64,000 nt of DNA, taken from the NCBI GenBank assembly GCA_903952205.1, contig CAJBEZ010000063.1:61799-125798 (forward strand). The letters are read 5' to 3'. Made by a program: the position numbers and the translations under genes. Position 1 is the first letter of the stretch; every line of letters starts with the position of its first letter. Under the pieces are notes generated by a model. The model did not search any database. It worked only from the letters and a program-made list of their open reading frames with translations, and was not told the DNA's origin. This DNA comes from an uncultured Desulfomonile sp. GTDB lineage: Bacteria; Desulfobacterota; Desulfomonilia; Desulfomonilales; Desulfomonilaceae. Positions 26,466 to 36,404 of the stretch are shown in pieces.

Positions 26466-27806
26466 TTATAGTTTCTTGAGAAGCTGGTTGGCCGCTGTTA
26501 GTAGGGGGTCCCAAACAGGTGAAAATGGTGGAGCGTACGCCATGTCACACTGGAAAAACTCCTCCACGCTCATACCAGCGTGCAATGCTACCGCCACTGA
26601 GTCGATCCTATGAGCTACGCCTTCTTTGCCGACCATAGTTCCGCCAAGAAGTTTACCGCTGTTTCTGTCAGCCACAAGATGAACATAAATACTTTGATTC
26701 CCCGGATGGGCATGGGCCCTGGAACGACTCTTAATCATTTCCTGAACTGGTTCGTAACCTTCACGGGACGCTTCTTCAAAACTTAGACCAGTGCGGGCAA
26801 CTTCCAAATCCAAAACTTTAAATACCGCTGTTCCCATTATACCGGGGAGTTCCACTTGTCCGCCAGTAACATTGTCAGCTACCGCCCATCCAGCGCGGTT
26901 TGCTCGAAGGGCCAAAGGAATCCACACTCGTTTACCCGTCAATATGTGGAACGCGTCGGCGCAGTCTCCTGCCGCAAAAATGTCTGGGTCCGACGTTTTG
27001 AGTTTTCGGTCAACAGCTATAGATTTTTTTGGTCCTAGATCCAGCGAGGCTCCGGCCGCCAATTCGGAGTTTGGAGTAACTCCAATGCTTACCAAAACAA
27101 GATCCGCCTGAATATCTCCGGATGATGCGCAGACTTTTAATCCTGGGCCATCATTATGCAGAGAATTTACAGCGACCCCGGGGAAACATCTTACACCTTT
27201 GTCAGAGAGTTCCTTTTTAACCAATTCCGCCATCTCTTCAGGCATGAAAGCAAGAAGCCTCGGGCCGGGTTTTACCATCGTGACCTCTGCGCCTATTGAA
27301 TGAAAGGCCTCGGCCATCTCAAGTCCGATATACCCCATTCCAATAATCAGGACCTTCTTCACATTTTTGTTTCCGAGAAATTGCTTTATGGCTCGCCCAT
27401 CCTGAAGGGACTTCAGGACCATTACTCGCGGAAGATCTATTCCTGGAATATCGGGACGAATCGCCCTTGCCCCGTTGGCAATAAGCAGCTTATCGTAACT
27501 GATCTCACTTTGGCCATTTCCCTGAACTTCACAGACTACCTTCTTGTTCTTCCTGTCTATTGAAACGGCCTTGTGTCCAAGCCGAAGGTCTATGCCCTGC
27601 TTGCTTCTGAACACTTCTGCCTTCCGAACAATCAGGTCATCCATGACACGCGCAGGTTCCGCAATATTGTAGGGCATTCCACAGGCGGAATATGAAACAT
27701 CCTGTGTAGCTTCCAACGTTACAACTTCCAGATCGGGCATGTTTCTCTTGGCCTTGGAAGCAGCGCTCATTCCCGCGGCGTCACCACCTATGACAACAAA
27801 TTTCAT
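26466..27806 (-). CDS. FAD-dependent CoA-disulfide reductase-like oxidoreductase
   Basis: Flavoprotein of the CoA-disulfide reductase / NADH oxidase / persulfide reductase group, about 446 aa. Start at 27806 (MKFVVIGGDAAG) chosen for the GGAG ahead of it and because it begins directly with the FAD-binding strand; the frame 21 codons longer is unlikely. Motifs: VVIGGDAAGMSAASKAK (FAD), SYSACGMPY with the single redox Cys near residue 43, VLIIGMGYIGLEMAEAF (NAD(P)H), FAAGDCADA (FAD) and the C-terminal dimerisation domain (LGGTMVGKEGVAHRID). Likely reduces CoA disulfide, CoA persulfide or O2-derived species; substrate undecided. The next gene cluster on the same strand is ruvC-ruvA upstream. Confidence 0.88.
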   Translation of the reverse strand: MKFVVIGGDAAGMSAASKAKRNMPDLEVVTLEATQDVSYSACGMPYNIAEPARVMDDLIVRKAEVFRSKQGIDLRLGHKAVSIDRKNKKVVCEVQGNGQSEISYDKLLIANGARAIRPDIPGIDLPRVMVLKSLQDGRAIKQFLGNKNVKKVLIIGMGYIGLEMAEAFHSIGAEVTMVKPGPRLLAFMPEEMAELVKKELSDKGVRCFPGVAVNSLHNDGPGLKVCASSGDIQADLVLVSIGVTPNSELAAGASLDLGPKKSIAVDRKLKTSDPDIFAAGDCADAFHILTGKRVWIPLALRANRAGWAVADNVTGGQVELPGIMGTAVFKVLDLEVARTGLSFEEASREGYEPVQEMIKSRSRAHAHPGNQSIYVHLVADRNSGKLLGGTMVGKEGVAHRIDSVAVALHAGMSVEEFFQCDMAYAPPFSPVWDPLLTAANQLLKKL

Positions 27807-27872
27807 GGCTTTTTCTCCTAAGTGCCTATCGATAATAGTAAACGGGAAACCTGACGTTTTCCAATCCAAAAT

Positions 27873-28469
27873 TTATTTTACGAGGTCCTTAAACGCCAGT
27901 TTTACGGCTTGTTCCAGGGACATGTTCGGTTCAGCGTTTTCCAGTACTTTATGAGCTGTTTCCGCCGCAACCTTTTGCTTGTATCCCAAGTTGATGAGTG
28001 AAGATGTCAGATCTTCTTCAAGACTCCTGCTTGGCTTTCCAGCGGTCTTCATCTGATCTTTCGGCGAAAGTTTTATGACCTTCTCCTTGAGTTCAACGAC
28101 GATTCTCTCCGCTGATTTCTTGCCTATTCCAGGAATAGAACTTAGTTTAGCCAGGTCTTTCTCGAATATGGCCTGCCTGAATTGAGGTGGGGAAATCCCT
28201 GATAATATTGTCAGAGACGTTTTGGGGCCAATTCCTGACACTGATATTAGCATCTCGAAAAGACTTTTCTCTTCTTCCGTGGCAAAACCGTAAAGTTCCA
28301 AAGAATTTTCCCTGAAGGCAGTGTGAATATGCAGTATGGCCTCTTCACTTTCTGGTAACAGCCCCAAGGTGTTCAGAGATACAAAGACGTTGTAACCCAC
28401 GCCGTTAACATCGACAATGACTCTATTAACGTCTCTGTGAATAAGGAGCCCTCTCAAACAGGCTATCAT
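27873..28469 (-). CDS. ruvA: Holliday junction branch migration protein RuvA
   Basis: Binds Holliday junctions and recruits RuvB. 198 aa starting MIACLRGLLIHRDVNRVIVDVNGVGYNV, the OB-fold domain; then tandem helix-hairpin-helix motifs (LISVSGIGPKTSLTILSG and LSSIPGIGKKSAERIVVELKEK) and the C-terminal three-helix domain (LINLGYKQKVAAETAHKVLE) that contacts RuvB. It overlaps ruvC by 4 bases. RuvB is encoded in the opposite direction 1.6 kb away. Confidence 0.96.
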   Translation of the reverse strand: MIACLRGLLIHRDVNRVIVDVNGVGYNVFVSLNTLGLLPESEEAILHIHTAFRENSLELYGFATEEEKSLFEMLISVSGIGPKTSLTILSGISPPQFRQAIFEKDLAKLSSIPGIGKKSAERIVVELKEKVIKLSPKDQMKTAGKPSRSLEEDLTSSLINLGYKQKVAAETAHKVLENAEPNMSLEQAVKLAFKDLVK

Positions 28470-28951
28470 TTGGTGGCCCTTTGCGGGATATGAGAGTGCG
28501 CATGATAAGTGGCCATCGCCAAAGCGTCAGATTGATCCGATGATTTAATGGAGGAAATGCTGAGAATTTTTTGAATCATGTACATAACCTGGGCCTTATC
28601 CGCATGACCATAGCCCGTGATCCCCTGCTTGATCTCCAGTGGGCTGTATTCAAATATGTTCATGCCGTGGGACGCGCCTAAGAGCAATATCACCCCTCTT
28701 ACCTGCCCAAGCTTTATGAGGCTTTGACTATTGACAGAATGAAACAGGGATTCGACTACCATTTCAGTTGGCCGATGTTGTTTTATTATCTCATCCAAAG
28801 CGTTGTAAATAGTCAGTAATTTTGCGGAGTGTTCCTGCTTTGCAAGCGTTCGCAAAACCCCTCCCGCAATGAAGACCGGACGGGAACCGTCATTACTTAC
28901 TATTCCATAACCCGTCTTAGCAGTGCCTGGATCAACTCCCAGTATCAGCAA
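28466..28951 (-). CDS. ruvC: Holliday junction resolvase RuvC
   Basis: Nuclease that cleaves Holliday junctions in recombination repair. Catalytic acidic residues are visible in LGVDPGTAKTGYG, VVESLFHS, EYSPLEIKQGITGYGHADKAQV and DQSDALAMATYHAH. I set the start at TTG 28951 because GGAGGAG lies 5 bases upstream and RuvC proteins begin only two or three residues before the LGVDPG motif; a GTG at 28978 would add nine residues. About 161 aa. Coupled to ruvA by a 4-base overlap. Confidence 0.93.
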   Translation of the reverse strand: MLILGVDPGTAKTGYGIVSNDGSRPVFIAGGVLRTLAKQEHSAKLLTIYNALDEIIKQHRPTEMVVESLFHSVNSQSLIKLGQVRGVILLLGASHGMNIFEYSPLEIKQGITGYGHADKAQVMYMIQKILSISSIKSSDQSDALAMATYHAHSHIPQRATK

Positions 28952-29046
28952 AGTATCTCCTCCGACGGGACTCTCCACAACTGCATGGAATGTGGCGCAC
29001 CGTCAACAAAGTCATAAGAATGGACATGGCCCGCCGATTCCAGTGT

Positions 29047-29802
29047 CTAGCTTCGAGCCGACACATTCATCATCTCCTCTTCCGAGATGTCAAAGTTCGC
29101 ATATACTCTTTCCAGATCATCGTGGTCATCCAGAGCGTCCATCATTTTGAGCATCTGCTCTGCCTTCTTTCCATCAAGCTTGAGTGTGTTCTGAGGTACC
29201 ATCGTTATCTCGGCAAGTTCGATTTTCCATCCTTTATCTTCTACGGCTTTTCGAACAGGTTCAAAATCGGATGGGTCAACGGCAATCTCAAAGGTGTCTT
29301 CCTCAACAGCTACATCCTGAGCTCCATTTTCCAGCGCCAGTTCCATGACCTCATCCTCGGTGAGACCTTCCGCGGAAATTGCAACCATGCCTTTTTTCTG
29401 GAACATCCAGTTGACACAACCAGTTTCTCCAAGGTTACCATTGTATTTGTCAAAAATGTGCCGGATCTCAGCGACTGTTCTATTTTTGTTGTCCGTAAGC
29501 GCTTCAACCATCACTGCCACTCCGCCCGGACCATATCCTTCGTAAATAATCTCTTCGTAATTCACGCCTTCAATTTCCCCGCTTCCTCTTTTTATCGCCC
29601 TCTCGATATTTTCCTTTGGCATGTTGGCGTTGCGCGCCGTATTTAATGCTGTTCTCAAACGAGGGTTACCGTCGGGATCTCCACCACCCATTCGTGCGGC
29701 GATGGTTAGTTCTTTGATGAGTTTGGAAAAAACCTTCCCTCTCTTGGCGTCTGCAGCGCCTTTCTTGTGCTTGATGGTACTCCATTTATTGTGCCCTGAC
29801 AT
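29047..29802 (-). CDS. yebC: YebC/PmpR family regulatory protein
   Basis: A 251-aa member of the universally spread YebC family (DNA-binding regulator; some members act in translation of difficult peptide motifs). It starts [20 protein letters not shown] with GGAGG 9 bases upstream, and continues with [29 protein letters not shown] and [23 protein letters not shown], the family hallmarks. Lies immediately upstream of ruvC-ruvA, an arrangement common in bacteria, and diverges from ruvB. Confidence 0.94.
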   Translation of the reverse strand: MSGHNKWSTIKHKKGAADAKRGKVFSKLIKELTIAARMGGGDPDGNPRLRTALNTARNANMPKENIERAIKRGSGEIEGVNYEEIIYEGYGPGGVAVMVEALTDNKNRTVAEIRHIFDKYNGNLGETGCVNWMFQKKGMVAISAEGLTEDEVMELALENGAQDVAVEEDTFEIAVDPSDFEPVRKAVEDKGWKIELAEITMVPQNTLKLDGKKAEQMLKMMDALDDHDDLERVYANFDISEEEMMNVSARS

Positions 29803-30110
29803 TCGTCCCAACCTCCGATCACGGTTTTTATGTAACTTTTTTCGCTGTTATCTCAATATATTTGAAATCTTTTCCCTCATTGGCCAACTTCTGAAGCTCT
29901 TAAGACGCTCATTGCGGATAATCCATAACTGTTAGGTTCGATTCCCTGATTATCATGTACGGCCAAAAGTTTCAATGAAGCGCGTGATTATGACAGGAAA
30001 TGGGAAATCTTGTGATAGAATTCCACTAGTCATTGATTTCAAGTACTAGAATCAGAACACTATCCAGGCCTACCTGACTGTGAAAAGGTAGAGTTTGCGA
30101 AAGAAAGATC
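29803..30110. other. Divergent spacer between yebC and ruvB
   Basis: 308 bases with no gene. It should contain the promoters of both repair-related units. A GGTTCGATTCC sequence at 29935-29945 mimics a tRNA T-loop but no cloverleaf can be drawn around it. Confidence 0.5.
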
Positions 30111-31133
30111 ATGAAAAGTGACAGACTGATATCCGGACACCCAATTTCCGGAACTGAAGAAACCGAAATTGATCTCAGACCGAGGCATCTTAAGGATTAT
30201 ATTGGACAGGAAAGACTTAAAGAGAATCTTTCAGTTTTTATGCAGGCGGCGTCTCAGAGGGATGAATCCCTGGATCACATACTCTTCCACGGTCCCCCTG
30301 GACTCGGAAAAACTACTCTTGCCAACATAATCGCCCATGAAATGGGATCACAAATCAGGACAACTTCAGGCCCTATAATTGAAAAAGCGGGGGATCTAGC
30401 CGCAATACTTACAAATCTGGAAAAGGGTGACGTTCTGTTCATCGATGAAATACATCGACTGTCAGCTTCAGTAGAAGAGATTTTGTATCCGGCCATGGAG
30501 GATTTCAAGCTCGATATCATAATAGGTCAGGGACCCAGCGCAAGGACGATAAATCTCGAGCTTTCACCCTTCACTCTTGTGGGCGCAACGACTAGAACAG
30601 GGCTACTGTCCAACCCCCTACGCGACAGGTTCGGCATTATCTTTCACCTGGATTTTTACTCTCAGGATGAGCTCAAACAAATCGTCAAGCGTTCGGCAAA
30701 GATTCTTAAAACTGAAATTACCGAGGAAGGGGCTTCGGAAATAGCGACCAGGGCCAGGGCAACCCCTAGGGTTGCAAACAGACTGGCGAAGAGAGTCAGG
30801 GATTTTGCGCAAGTTCGTGGAACTGGAGTGATTGACATTGACACAGCTCGGCGGGCGTTAGATATGCTGGAGGTGGATTTGTTCGGCCTTGACAACATGG
30901 ATCGAAAATTTCTGGAGACCATAATTTTCAAATTCGATGGAGGTCCAGTAGGAATCGAAACATTAGCCGCCGCCATAGGAGAAGAAAGCGAAACACTAGA
31001 AGACGTTTACGAACCGTACCTTGTGAAAGAAGGTTTTATAGACCGAACCCCGAGGGGTAGAATGGCCACCAGAAGAGCTTATGAGCATTTCAACCTGATT
31101 AAGAAAACAGACCAGGAAAGGCTTTTCCCATAG
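30111..31133 (+). CDS. ruvB: Holliday junction branch migration helicase RuvB
   Basis: Hexameric AAA+ motor that drives branch migration with RuvA. 340 aa: N-terminal [21 protein letters not shown], Walker [14 protein letters not shown], Walker [12 protein letters not shown], sensor 1 [19 protein letters not shown] with the arginine finger, and the winged-helix domain at the C-terminus ([16 protein letters not shown]). mutL begins 48 bases downstream, so ruvB-mutL look like one repair operon. Confidence 0.97.
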   Translation: MKSDRLISGHPISGTEETEIDLRPRHLKDYIGQERLKENLSVFMQAASQRDESLDHILFHGPPGLGKTTLANIIAHEMGSQIRTTSGPIIEKAGDLAAILTNLEKGDVLFIDEIHRLSASVEEILYPAMEDFKLDIIIGQGPSARTINLELSPFTLVGATTRTGLLSNPLRDRFGIIFHLDFYSQDELKQIVKRSAKILKTEITEEGASEIATRARATPRVANRLAKRVRDFAQVRGTGVIDIDTARRALDMLEVDLFGLDNMDRKFLETIIFKFDGGPVGIETLAAAIGEESETLEDVYEPYLVKEGFIDRTPRGRMATRRAYEHFNLIKKTDQERLFP

Positions 31134-31181
31134 GAATTTTTCGTCTCAAGGCTTCAAAAGGCAGGCTTTACTCAGATTCAC

Positions 31182-32948
31182 ATGTCCAACAGAATTCAGA
31201 TACTCAATGAAAATGTCATCAACCGGATCTCAGCCGGAGAGGTAGTTGAACGACCGGCGTCAGCGGTGAAAGAACTTGTCGAGAATGCTTTAGACGGAGA
31301 GTCTACATCTATAGAATTGGCTATTCAGGATGGCGGCAAAAAACTCATTAGAGTCAAGGATAACGGCGTAGGGATGGGGCGGGACGACGCTTTCCTTTCC
31401 CTCGAGCGCCACGCGACCTCCAAGTTGATATCCGAAAAAGATCTGATAGGCATACCGACGATGGGATTTCGCGGAGAAGCGCTGGCGAGCATCGCCTCCG
31501 TTTGTAGAATGCGATTAATGACAAGGGATGAATATGCGGAAGTGGGGATAGCCATACACTCGGAGGGCGGCGCACTTACCAGTAGCGAACCTTTTGCAAT
31601 GAACCGAGGCACGGTAATTGAGGTTCGAAACCTTTTTTACAACACTCCCGTTCGTCGAAAATATCTCAAAAGCGCACCTTTCGAATCCGGTCACGTTCAT
31701 GATCTTGTTCTAAAGATGGCCTTGGCAAATCCTTCAATAGGATTCACATTTCTGGATGACGAAAAAACCAGAATTCAGGCTCCGGCGGCCAAATCACTCA
31801 AAGAAAGAGTCTGCGGCTTGTTCTCCGGAGACATTGTTGAGAATCTTGTAGAACTTAATTACGAGTTTGAAGGAACGTCTTTGTGTGGCTATTTTGCAAA
31901 GCCCCCTTACTCGAGGTCCTCTATTCGGCACATCTTCACTTTTGTCAACTCGCGGCCTGTTCGAGACAGGCTCGTCAACGCTGCAATCATGAAGTCATTT
32001 TCCAACATCATCGAACGGGGACGCTTTCCTTTGGCGTTAGTATTTATCCAGACCCCCCCGGATGAGGTTGACGTAAATGTCCATCCGCAGAAAGCTGAGG
32101 TCAGGTTTCTTAAACCAGGGAACATCTCCAACCTTATTTTTAATGGAGTAAACGAGGCCATTCAGTGGAAACCTAAGGAAAGCAAGGTATTTAAGGGTTG
32201 GAACGATCCATCTTCAACGAATTCTGAAGCTTTCCGTGACCTGTATCGAAGTGAAAACCGGAAGGGATTTAACGAAATACCCGGCCAGGGCAGATGGTCT
32301 GAGTTTCCCAAGGAGTCAGTTCAACCTAAATCCGCGGATGATTTGATGGTGAGTCGGTCCAAATACTCAGACCTCAGCATTCTCGGTAAATTGCCGAACT
32401 CTTTTATATTACTCAATGATGACAACGCCATGATAGTAATGGACCAACACGCCGCTCACGAAAGACTTATTTTTAACGAGCTTTGCAATTCGCACAAGAC
32501 GAATCATTCTCCCGAATCACAAGATCTTCTGATTCCGGAAGTCATAGAACTTACGGCACTGGAGGCGGAAGCATTCAGGGAAAATGTGGAACTACTTGAA
32601 ACCTCAGGCTTTGTAATAGAGGAGTTTGGTTCCAATACGTTTGTGGTCCGTTCAATTCCTTCGTGGCTTTTGGGTGTGGATCTTAGCGACACCATGAGGG
32701 GATTCGTGGACGCTGCTCTAGACACTGCGCTTAAAGCGGACCCCGACGCTCTCAGGCAAAATCTCTTAAGAAGTCTTGCGTGCAAGGCAGCGGTAAAAGA
32801 AGCTCCCAGCCTGGATATGGAGGAAATCAGAGGACTCTTGCGCAGTCTCGACAGGACCGATGGTCCATCTGAGGTTTGCCCTCACGGGCGACCGATTTTG
32901 GTCAGAATTACTTACGATGAACTGCGCCGTCGGATGGGACGCAAATAG
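31182..32948 (+). CDS. mutL: DNA mismatch repair protein MutL
   Basis: Mismatch repair matchmaker, 588 aa. N-terminal GHKL ATPase: NRISAGEVVERPASAVKELV, VKDNGVGM and GFRGEALASIASV. A variable linker (about residues 330-395) leads to the C-terminal dimerisation/endonuclease domain with MDQHAAHERLIF, ACKAAVKEAPS and CPHGRPILV. The endonuclease motif is normally DQHAx2Ex4E; here the residue at the last position is Asn, with a Glu one place later (RLIFNEL), so nicking activity may be altered. No mutS in the window. Confidence 0.95.
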   Translation: MSNRIQILNENVINRISAGEVVERPASAVKELVENALDGESTSIELAIQDGGKKLIRVKDNGVGMGRDDAFLSLERHATSKLISEKDLIGIPTMGFRGEALASIASVCRMRLMTRDEYAEVGIAIHSEGGALTSSEPFAMNRGTVIEVRNLFYNTPVRRKYLKSAPFESGHVHDLVLKMALANPSIGFTFLDDEKTRIQAPAAKSLKERVCGLFSGDIVENLVELNYEFEGTSLCGYFAKPPYSRSSIRHIFTFVNSRPVRDRLVNAAIMKSFSNIIERGRFPLALVFIQTPPDEVDVNVHPQKAEVRFLKPGNISNLIFNGVNEAIQWKPKESKVFKGWNDPSSTNSEAFRDLYRSENRKGFNEIPGQGRWSEFPKESVQPKSADDLMVSRSKYSDLSILGKLPNSFILLNDDNAMIVMDQHAAHERLIFNELCNSHKTNHSPESQDLLIPEVIELTALEAEAFRENVELLETSGFVIEEFGSNTFVVRSIPSWLLGVDLSDTMRGFVDAALDTALKADPDALRQNLLRSLACKAAVKEAPSLDMEEIRGLLRSLDRTDGPSEVCPHGRPILVRITYDELRRRMGRK

Positions 32949-32966
32949 TCGGCTTCACCGCCATCC

Positions 32967-33941
32967 TCAATATAGGGTTATCTTTACTGGTCTGGCAAGG
33001 TTGATGAAAATTCCGTTCGGGCTTTCTCCCCTTACGGTTGTGCCCACATACATCTTAAGTGTGTCCGCCAACTGAGCTACGGAGGAATTAACTAATCGAA
33101 CACATCCGTGGGACTGAGCTGATCCCACACTCCAGGGGGAATCTGTTCCGTGTATCCGGTACGCTCCCATGTCCACCATTTTCATTGGCGGAGCCACCGA
33201 ATCCGTCTCTGTCTCCATGTCGTCGTTCACCGGCGGCTTGGATGCCTGAACCTTCGAGAAGAAAGGCATCATGTGACCACCGTAAACTGATCGGCTTGGC
33301 GACTGCCCGTAGGCCCAATCACGATCCTGAGGGGGAATCCAGAGAGGATGATCATCAAAAATTCGCAATATGTAAAATGATCCTTTTGGAGTGGGATATT
33401 CAGATGATCCTAGACCAGCCTTACACGAGAACAGCAAGTCTTTTTTTCCTTCATTGCCCAACCCGAATAGCTTTACGCTGAAACTTGACCTTTCGACCTC
33501 TATTTGAAAACGCGAATATAAATCCAATGGTTCTCCGACTCTTTTACCTACCTTATCCAAACTACCTTTAGCGTCGAGCAAACCGGACGAATCGCTAACA
33601 ATCGAATTCGGACCTATGGAAGCGATTCTAAATTTGTCTTCACGAAGTGGTTTCAAGGAAATCGATCCCGGAGACAGTTCCCCTATTGCGTCAATTTTGC
33701 CTGCGGTGATTTTCTGACTCAAAGGCGTAGCCCATTGACTTCCTGCAGCTTGACTCGAGATCCCTATGGAGAGTATTTGATCTGAGAGCCCTGCATGGCA
33801 CCTATCGGTGAAAACCATGAGCAAAGCGACTATAAGAGATAATGTGGCGACAAACGTCAGAGATAGATTAAAGGCGTTCTTTATTGGCCTACGCATTCTC
33901 GAACTCCTGAAGTGTGTTTTACTAAAATTGGCACGTTTCAT
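32967..33941 (-). CDS. L,D-transpeptidase (YkuD domain), exported
   Basis: Cell-wall enzyme making 3-3 peptidoglycan crosslinks or anchoring proteins to peptidoglycan. 324 aa with an N-terminal membrane signal (AFNLSLTFVATLSLIVALLMVF). The YkuD catalytic region is at the C-terminal end: YRIHGTDSPW and AQSHGCVRLVN, with the catalytic Cys in SHGCVRL. Upstream, GLGSSEYPTPKGSFYI matches the usual TPxGxF element. The first 150 residues after the signal have no recognised domain. It converges with mutL, stops 18 bases apart. Confidence 0.9.
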   Translation of the reverse strand: MKRANFSKTHFRSSRMRRPIKNAFNLSLTFVATLSLIVALLMVFTDRCHAGLSDQILSIGISSQAAGSQWATPLSQKITAGKIDAIGELSPGSISLKPLREDKFRIASIGPNSIVSDSSGLLDAKGSLDKVGKRVGEPLDLYSRFQIEVERSSFSVKLFGLGNEGKKDLLFSCKAGLGSSEYPTPKGSFYILRIFDDHPLWIPPQDRDWAYGQSPSRSVYGGHMMPFFSKVQASKPPVNDDMETETDSVAPPMKMVDMGAYRIHGTDSPWSVGSAQSHGCVRLVNSSVAQLADTLKMYVGTTVRGESPNGIFINLARPVKITLY

Positions 33942-34128
33942 GTCACGGTGCGTTTCGGCTCGTAATCAGTATTTTTTAAATTACCTCAAAAGCGATCTAA
34001 GTCAATATCTGAATTGGTGACATTCTTTGAATTTTGACTTGAATATCATCGCTTACAGTATTAATTTTTAGAAAGTAGGTTGAACAACCTGGAGACTTTC
34101 GTCAGGTTAAAGCCGATAAGGAGTCTAT

Positions 34129-34374
34129 ATGAAGAAGTTCGTACGATCACCGATCCAACGTCAAGCCCCTGGAGCGCATAAGAGAAAACAATTTGACAGC
34201 CTAAACGCGACTGAATTGTACTGCCCAAACTGCAAGACTGCCATGCCCGTGAGGGAAAGACTATTGCTGGTGCTTCCAGAAGGTGACAAATATGAGTATA
34301 CGTGTGTGCGGTGTGGGGCGTCGCTCGGGGAAAGGATCGCCAAAGAACCCCCTAAACCTTTGCTGATTGTTTAA
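34129..34374 (+). CDS. Small zinc-ribbon protein
   Basis: An 81-aa protein with AAGGAG 5 bases ahead of its ATG. Two CxxC pairs (LYCPNCKTAMPV and YTCVRCGASLG) spaced about 27 residues apart form a likely zinc ribbon. The N-terminus is basic (KKFVRSPIQRQAPGAHKRKQ) and the C-terminus Pro-rich. Probably nucleic-acid or protein-binding; I do not recognise a named family. Monocistronic. Confidence 0.7.
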   Translation: MKKFVRSPIQRQAPGAHKRKQFDSLNATELYCPNCKTAMPVRERLLLVLPEGDKYEYTCVRCGASLGERIAKEPPKPLLIV

Positions 34375-34445
34375 TTGTATTTGCAAACCGACTGCCATGT
34401 TAAGGGATAGCGAGTATTGACAGCGCATCCTATGTGCCTTTTGTT

Positions 34446-35429
34446 TCAGCTTGCATCAGGAATACCTGGACTCTTGAGAAAATAGTAAAATCCGGGAAGA
34501 CCAAACACCAGACAAATCATGAATGACAGTATCCTGAACAGCACTGCCGCCATGACAGCCGACGCTGTGTCCAATCCGAGAAGACGCGGCGTCTCCACTA
34601 TCACAGCGTCAAAAAATCCTATTGATCCCGGAGTAATAGGCACAAGATTGGCCACGGCCCCCAGACTTGAGACTACAAGAGTTGAAGTCAAGCCCAATGG
34701 CTTTCCAATAGATTCATAGATGAAATACAGAGCCAGTGTCTGGCTCAGATTTATCAACGCCAGGGATACCACCACTCTAGCAATAAGAAACGAATCATGG
34801 GACAGTGCGATCCACGATTCGTTCAAACGATATAGAAGGCCCATGATCCTGCCGGGATTTTTCTTTTTGAAAACTGGTAGGAAAAAGGCCAGATAGGCGG
34901 AACCCGCCAGTATCGAAAACAGGGTAGCCGCCAAAGCGCCCTCGTAAATCTGGAAAGCACACGCAATGTAAGCGAGCGCAAACAGTCCCATTGTCGCGCT
35001 AACCATGGCCACCAGTATTGCTGTGCCCCCGTAAATTACGGCAAACTTGTGATAATCTAAATGTTTGGATCTCTTTAAGTACAACGCGAGAGCGCCGGAA
35101 CCACCTCTCATTGGAATGACCAGATTCCCAAGCATCATTCCATGGGTCACGAAGATAAGTTCGAACAAGCGCAAACGTGTGTCAAACTTCTTGAGGAAAA
35201 GATTCATCTGGTAAGAATTCAAAAGGAACCCTATCCACAAACAGAACCCTGCCACGGCCGTTGCCATGAAAGACGACTTCCATAGAGCGGAGAACTCTTC
35301 CCTATGTATCGAGATGTAATAGCCCACAAAAACGGAAAAAAGAGAAACGACAGCCAGTCCAATTATCCACTGTCGTCGTTTGGACGCATCGTAGATGGGA
35401 AGTTTTAAGTTAACGGACTCTGACTTCAA
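34446..35429 (-). CDS. Flippase-like integral membrane protein (UPF0104/LPG synthase TM family)
   Basis: A 327-aa polytopic membrane protein with about eight hydrophobic segments (for example QWIIGLAVVSLFSVFVGYYI, TAVAGFCLWIGFLLNSYQM, FAVIYGGTAILVAMVSATMG, VMAAVLFRILSFMICLVFGL). Family hallmarks include MRGGSGALALYLKRS and LVPITPGSIGFFDAVIV. Relatives include the membrane half of MprF and proteins linked to glycolipid export; the specific cargo is unknown. The start is TTG at 35429 with only a weak AAGAGA ahead. The following 70-aa gene lies immediately upstream on the same strand and may be co-transcribed. Confidence 0.8.
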   Translation of the reverse strand: MKSESVNLKLPIYDASKRRQWIIGLAVVSLFSVFVGYYISIHREEFSALWKSSFMATAVAGFCLWIGFLLNSYQMNLFLKKFDTRLRLFELIFVTHGMMLGNLVIPMRGGSGALALYLKRSKHLDYHKFAVIYGGTAILVAMVSATMGLFALAYIACAFQIYEGALAATLFSILAGSAYLAFFLPVFKKKNPGRIMGLLYRLNESWIALSHDSFLIARVVVSLALINLSQTLALYFIYESIGKPLGLTSTLVVSSLGAVANLVPITPGSIGFFDAVIVETPRLLGLDTASAVMAAVLFRILSFMICLVFGLPGFYYFLKSPGIPDAS

Positions 35430-35464
35430 TTTGATCTCTTGATGACGTGACTCCGCACAAAGGT

Positions 35465-35677
35465 CTAAGCGGCTTCCTCATCATTGGAGTCTTTCTTCTT
35501 GAGCCAAAAAGGGGCCATGAGGTTTCTCATTTTCAAAGTCTGCGTCCGAAGCCATTGATCGGATGGCAGTTTTCCACAAACAATTCGACTGCGAACTTCA
35601 TCAATCATTGGATGGTGAGGGAGTTTTTCCTTGAATTCTTCAAAAACCTGAGCAAATTCTTTGAAAGGTGTTTCCAT
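35465..35677 (-). CDS. Small soluble protein of unknown function
   Basis: 70 aa from ATG 35677, which has TTTGGAG 6 bases upstream; a TTG four codons earlier is less likely. Charged, mostly helical sequence (TPFKEFAQVFEEFKEKLPHH, EVRSRIVCGKLPSDQWLRTQ) with an acidic C-terminus. No signal, no motif recognised. It precedes the flippase-like gene by 35 bases. Confidence 0.55.
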   Translation of the reverse strand: METPFKEFAQVFEEFKEKLPHHPMIDEVRSRIVCGKLPSDQWLRTQTLKMRNLMAPFWLKKKDSNDEEAA

Positions 35678-36036
35678 TATGGTCTCCAAATGATGTATTA
35701 ATTAAGTCATTCTGATGAATATAGACAACAATATATAGCTTTAGTTTCATAATGTTAGAATATAAACTTAATAATGAAGTTTAATATAGCTAAAGCAACA
35801 TTAAGGTTCGCTGAACGTTTTATAGTCTCTATTTTCTGAAAAGGGAAACATTTATAATGAATGCTTGAAAAATGTGTTCCGGCATAGCTTCATTCGAAAT
35901 TAATGGCCGCCGTCATCTGGTTATTTGTAAGTTACCTGTTCAATCGTAATGGTTTGGAGGCTTAATATATCCCCGAAAGAGAATAGGGCTGGTTGAATGA
36001 CGCGCATCGTCGGCTCTCGATCAGATTACATGATCG
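35678..36036. other. AT-rich gene-free spacer with nested inverted repeats
   Basis: 359 bases without a supported gene. GCTTTAG at 35738-35744 is complementary to CTAAAGC at 35790-35796, and inside this pair AAACTT / AAGTTT (35764-35782) forms a smaller hairpin. Probably holds the promoter for the minus-strand unit at 35677. Confidence 0.45.
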
Positions 36037-36279
36037 CTACCTTATCTGTGATAGTAGCAGGCCTGCTTTTTCATAGAATACCATGTCATTGCTTCGCACG
36101 ACTATGACATCCCCCCGTTGACTAAGACAATAAAGACGTATGGCTACTTCACCAGGATTCATTCCCAGTCCCGTCGAAATACCGTGAAAAGTGCATGGAC
36201 GTCTGCTCAGCAACGCCAGGATTTCCAAGTCATCAGTTTCTTGTCGTTGTGAGGCCGGCAGTCGGAAGATCCGTGTCAC
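36037..36279 (-). CDS. Small winged-helix-like protein (tentative)
   Basis: An 80-aa frame beginning with GTG at 36279, without a clear ribosome-binding site. The sequence DDLEILALLSRRPCTFHGIS, GLGMNPGEVAIRLYCLSQRG and VIVVRSNDMVFYEKAG fits a winged helix (helices followed by a two-strand wing), such as small transcription regulators. It lies 125 bases after the ABC exporter gene on the same strand. Could be a regulator of that transporter, but gene status itself is uncertain. Confidence 0.5.
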   Translation of the reverse strand: MTRIFRLPASQRQETDDLEILALLSRRPCTFHGISTGLGMNPGEVAIRLYCLSQRGDVIVVRSNDMVFYEKAGLLLSQIR

Positions 36280-36404
36280 AGGCTGGCGCGCGCAATAGTG
36301 TTCTTTGAAAAATAATGTTGAGTTACACTACACATCCGGATGTACAGAAAAAGAAATGTAGATGATTCCTATTTCATTTGTTGGATTACGAACAGAACAA
36401 TTCT

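Noticed and set aside
28990..29646. 218-codon open frame on the plus strand
   Set aside because: Fully antisense to yebC, which has strong family motifs; no ribosome-binding site or recognisable sequence.
29935..29945. GGTTCGATTCC resembling a tRNA T-loop
   Set aside because: Flanking bases do not form a T-stem and no anticodon or acceptor stem can be drawn; treated as chance.
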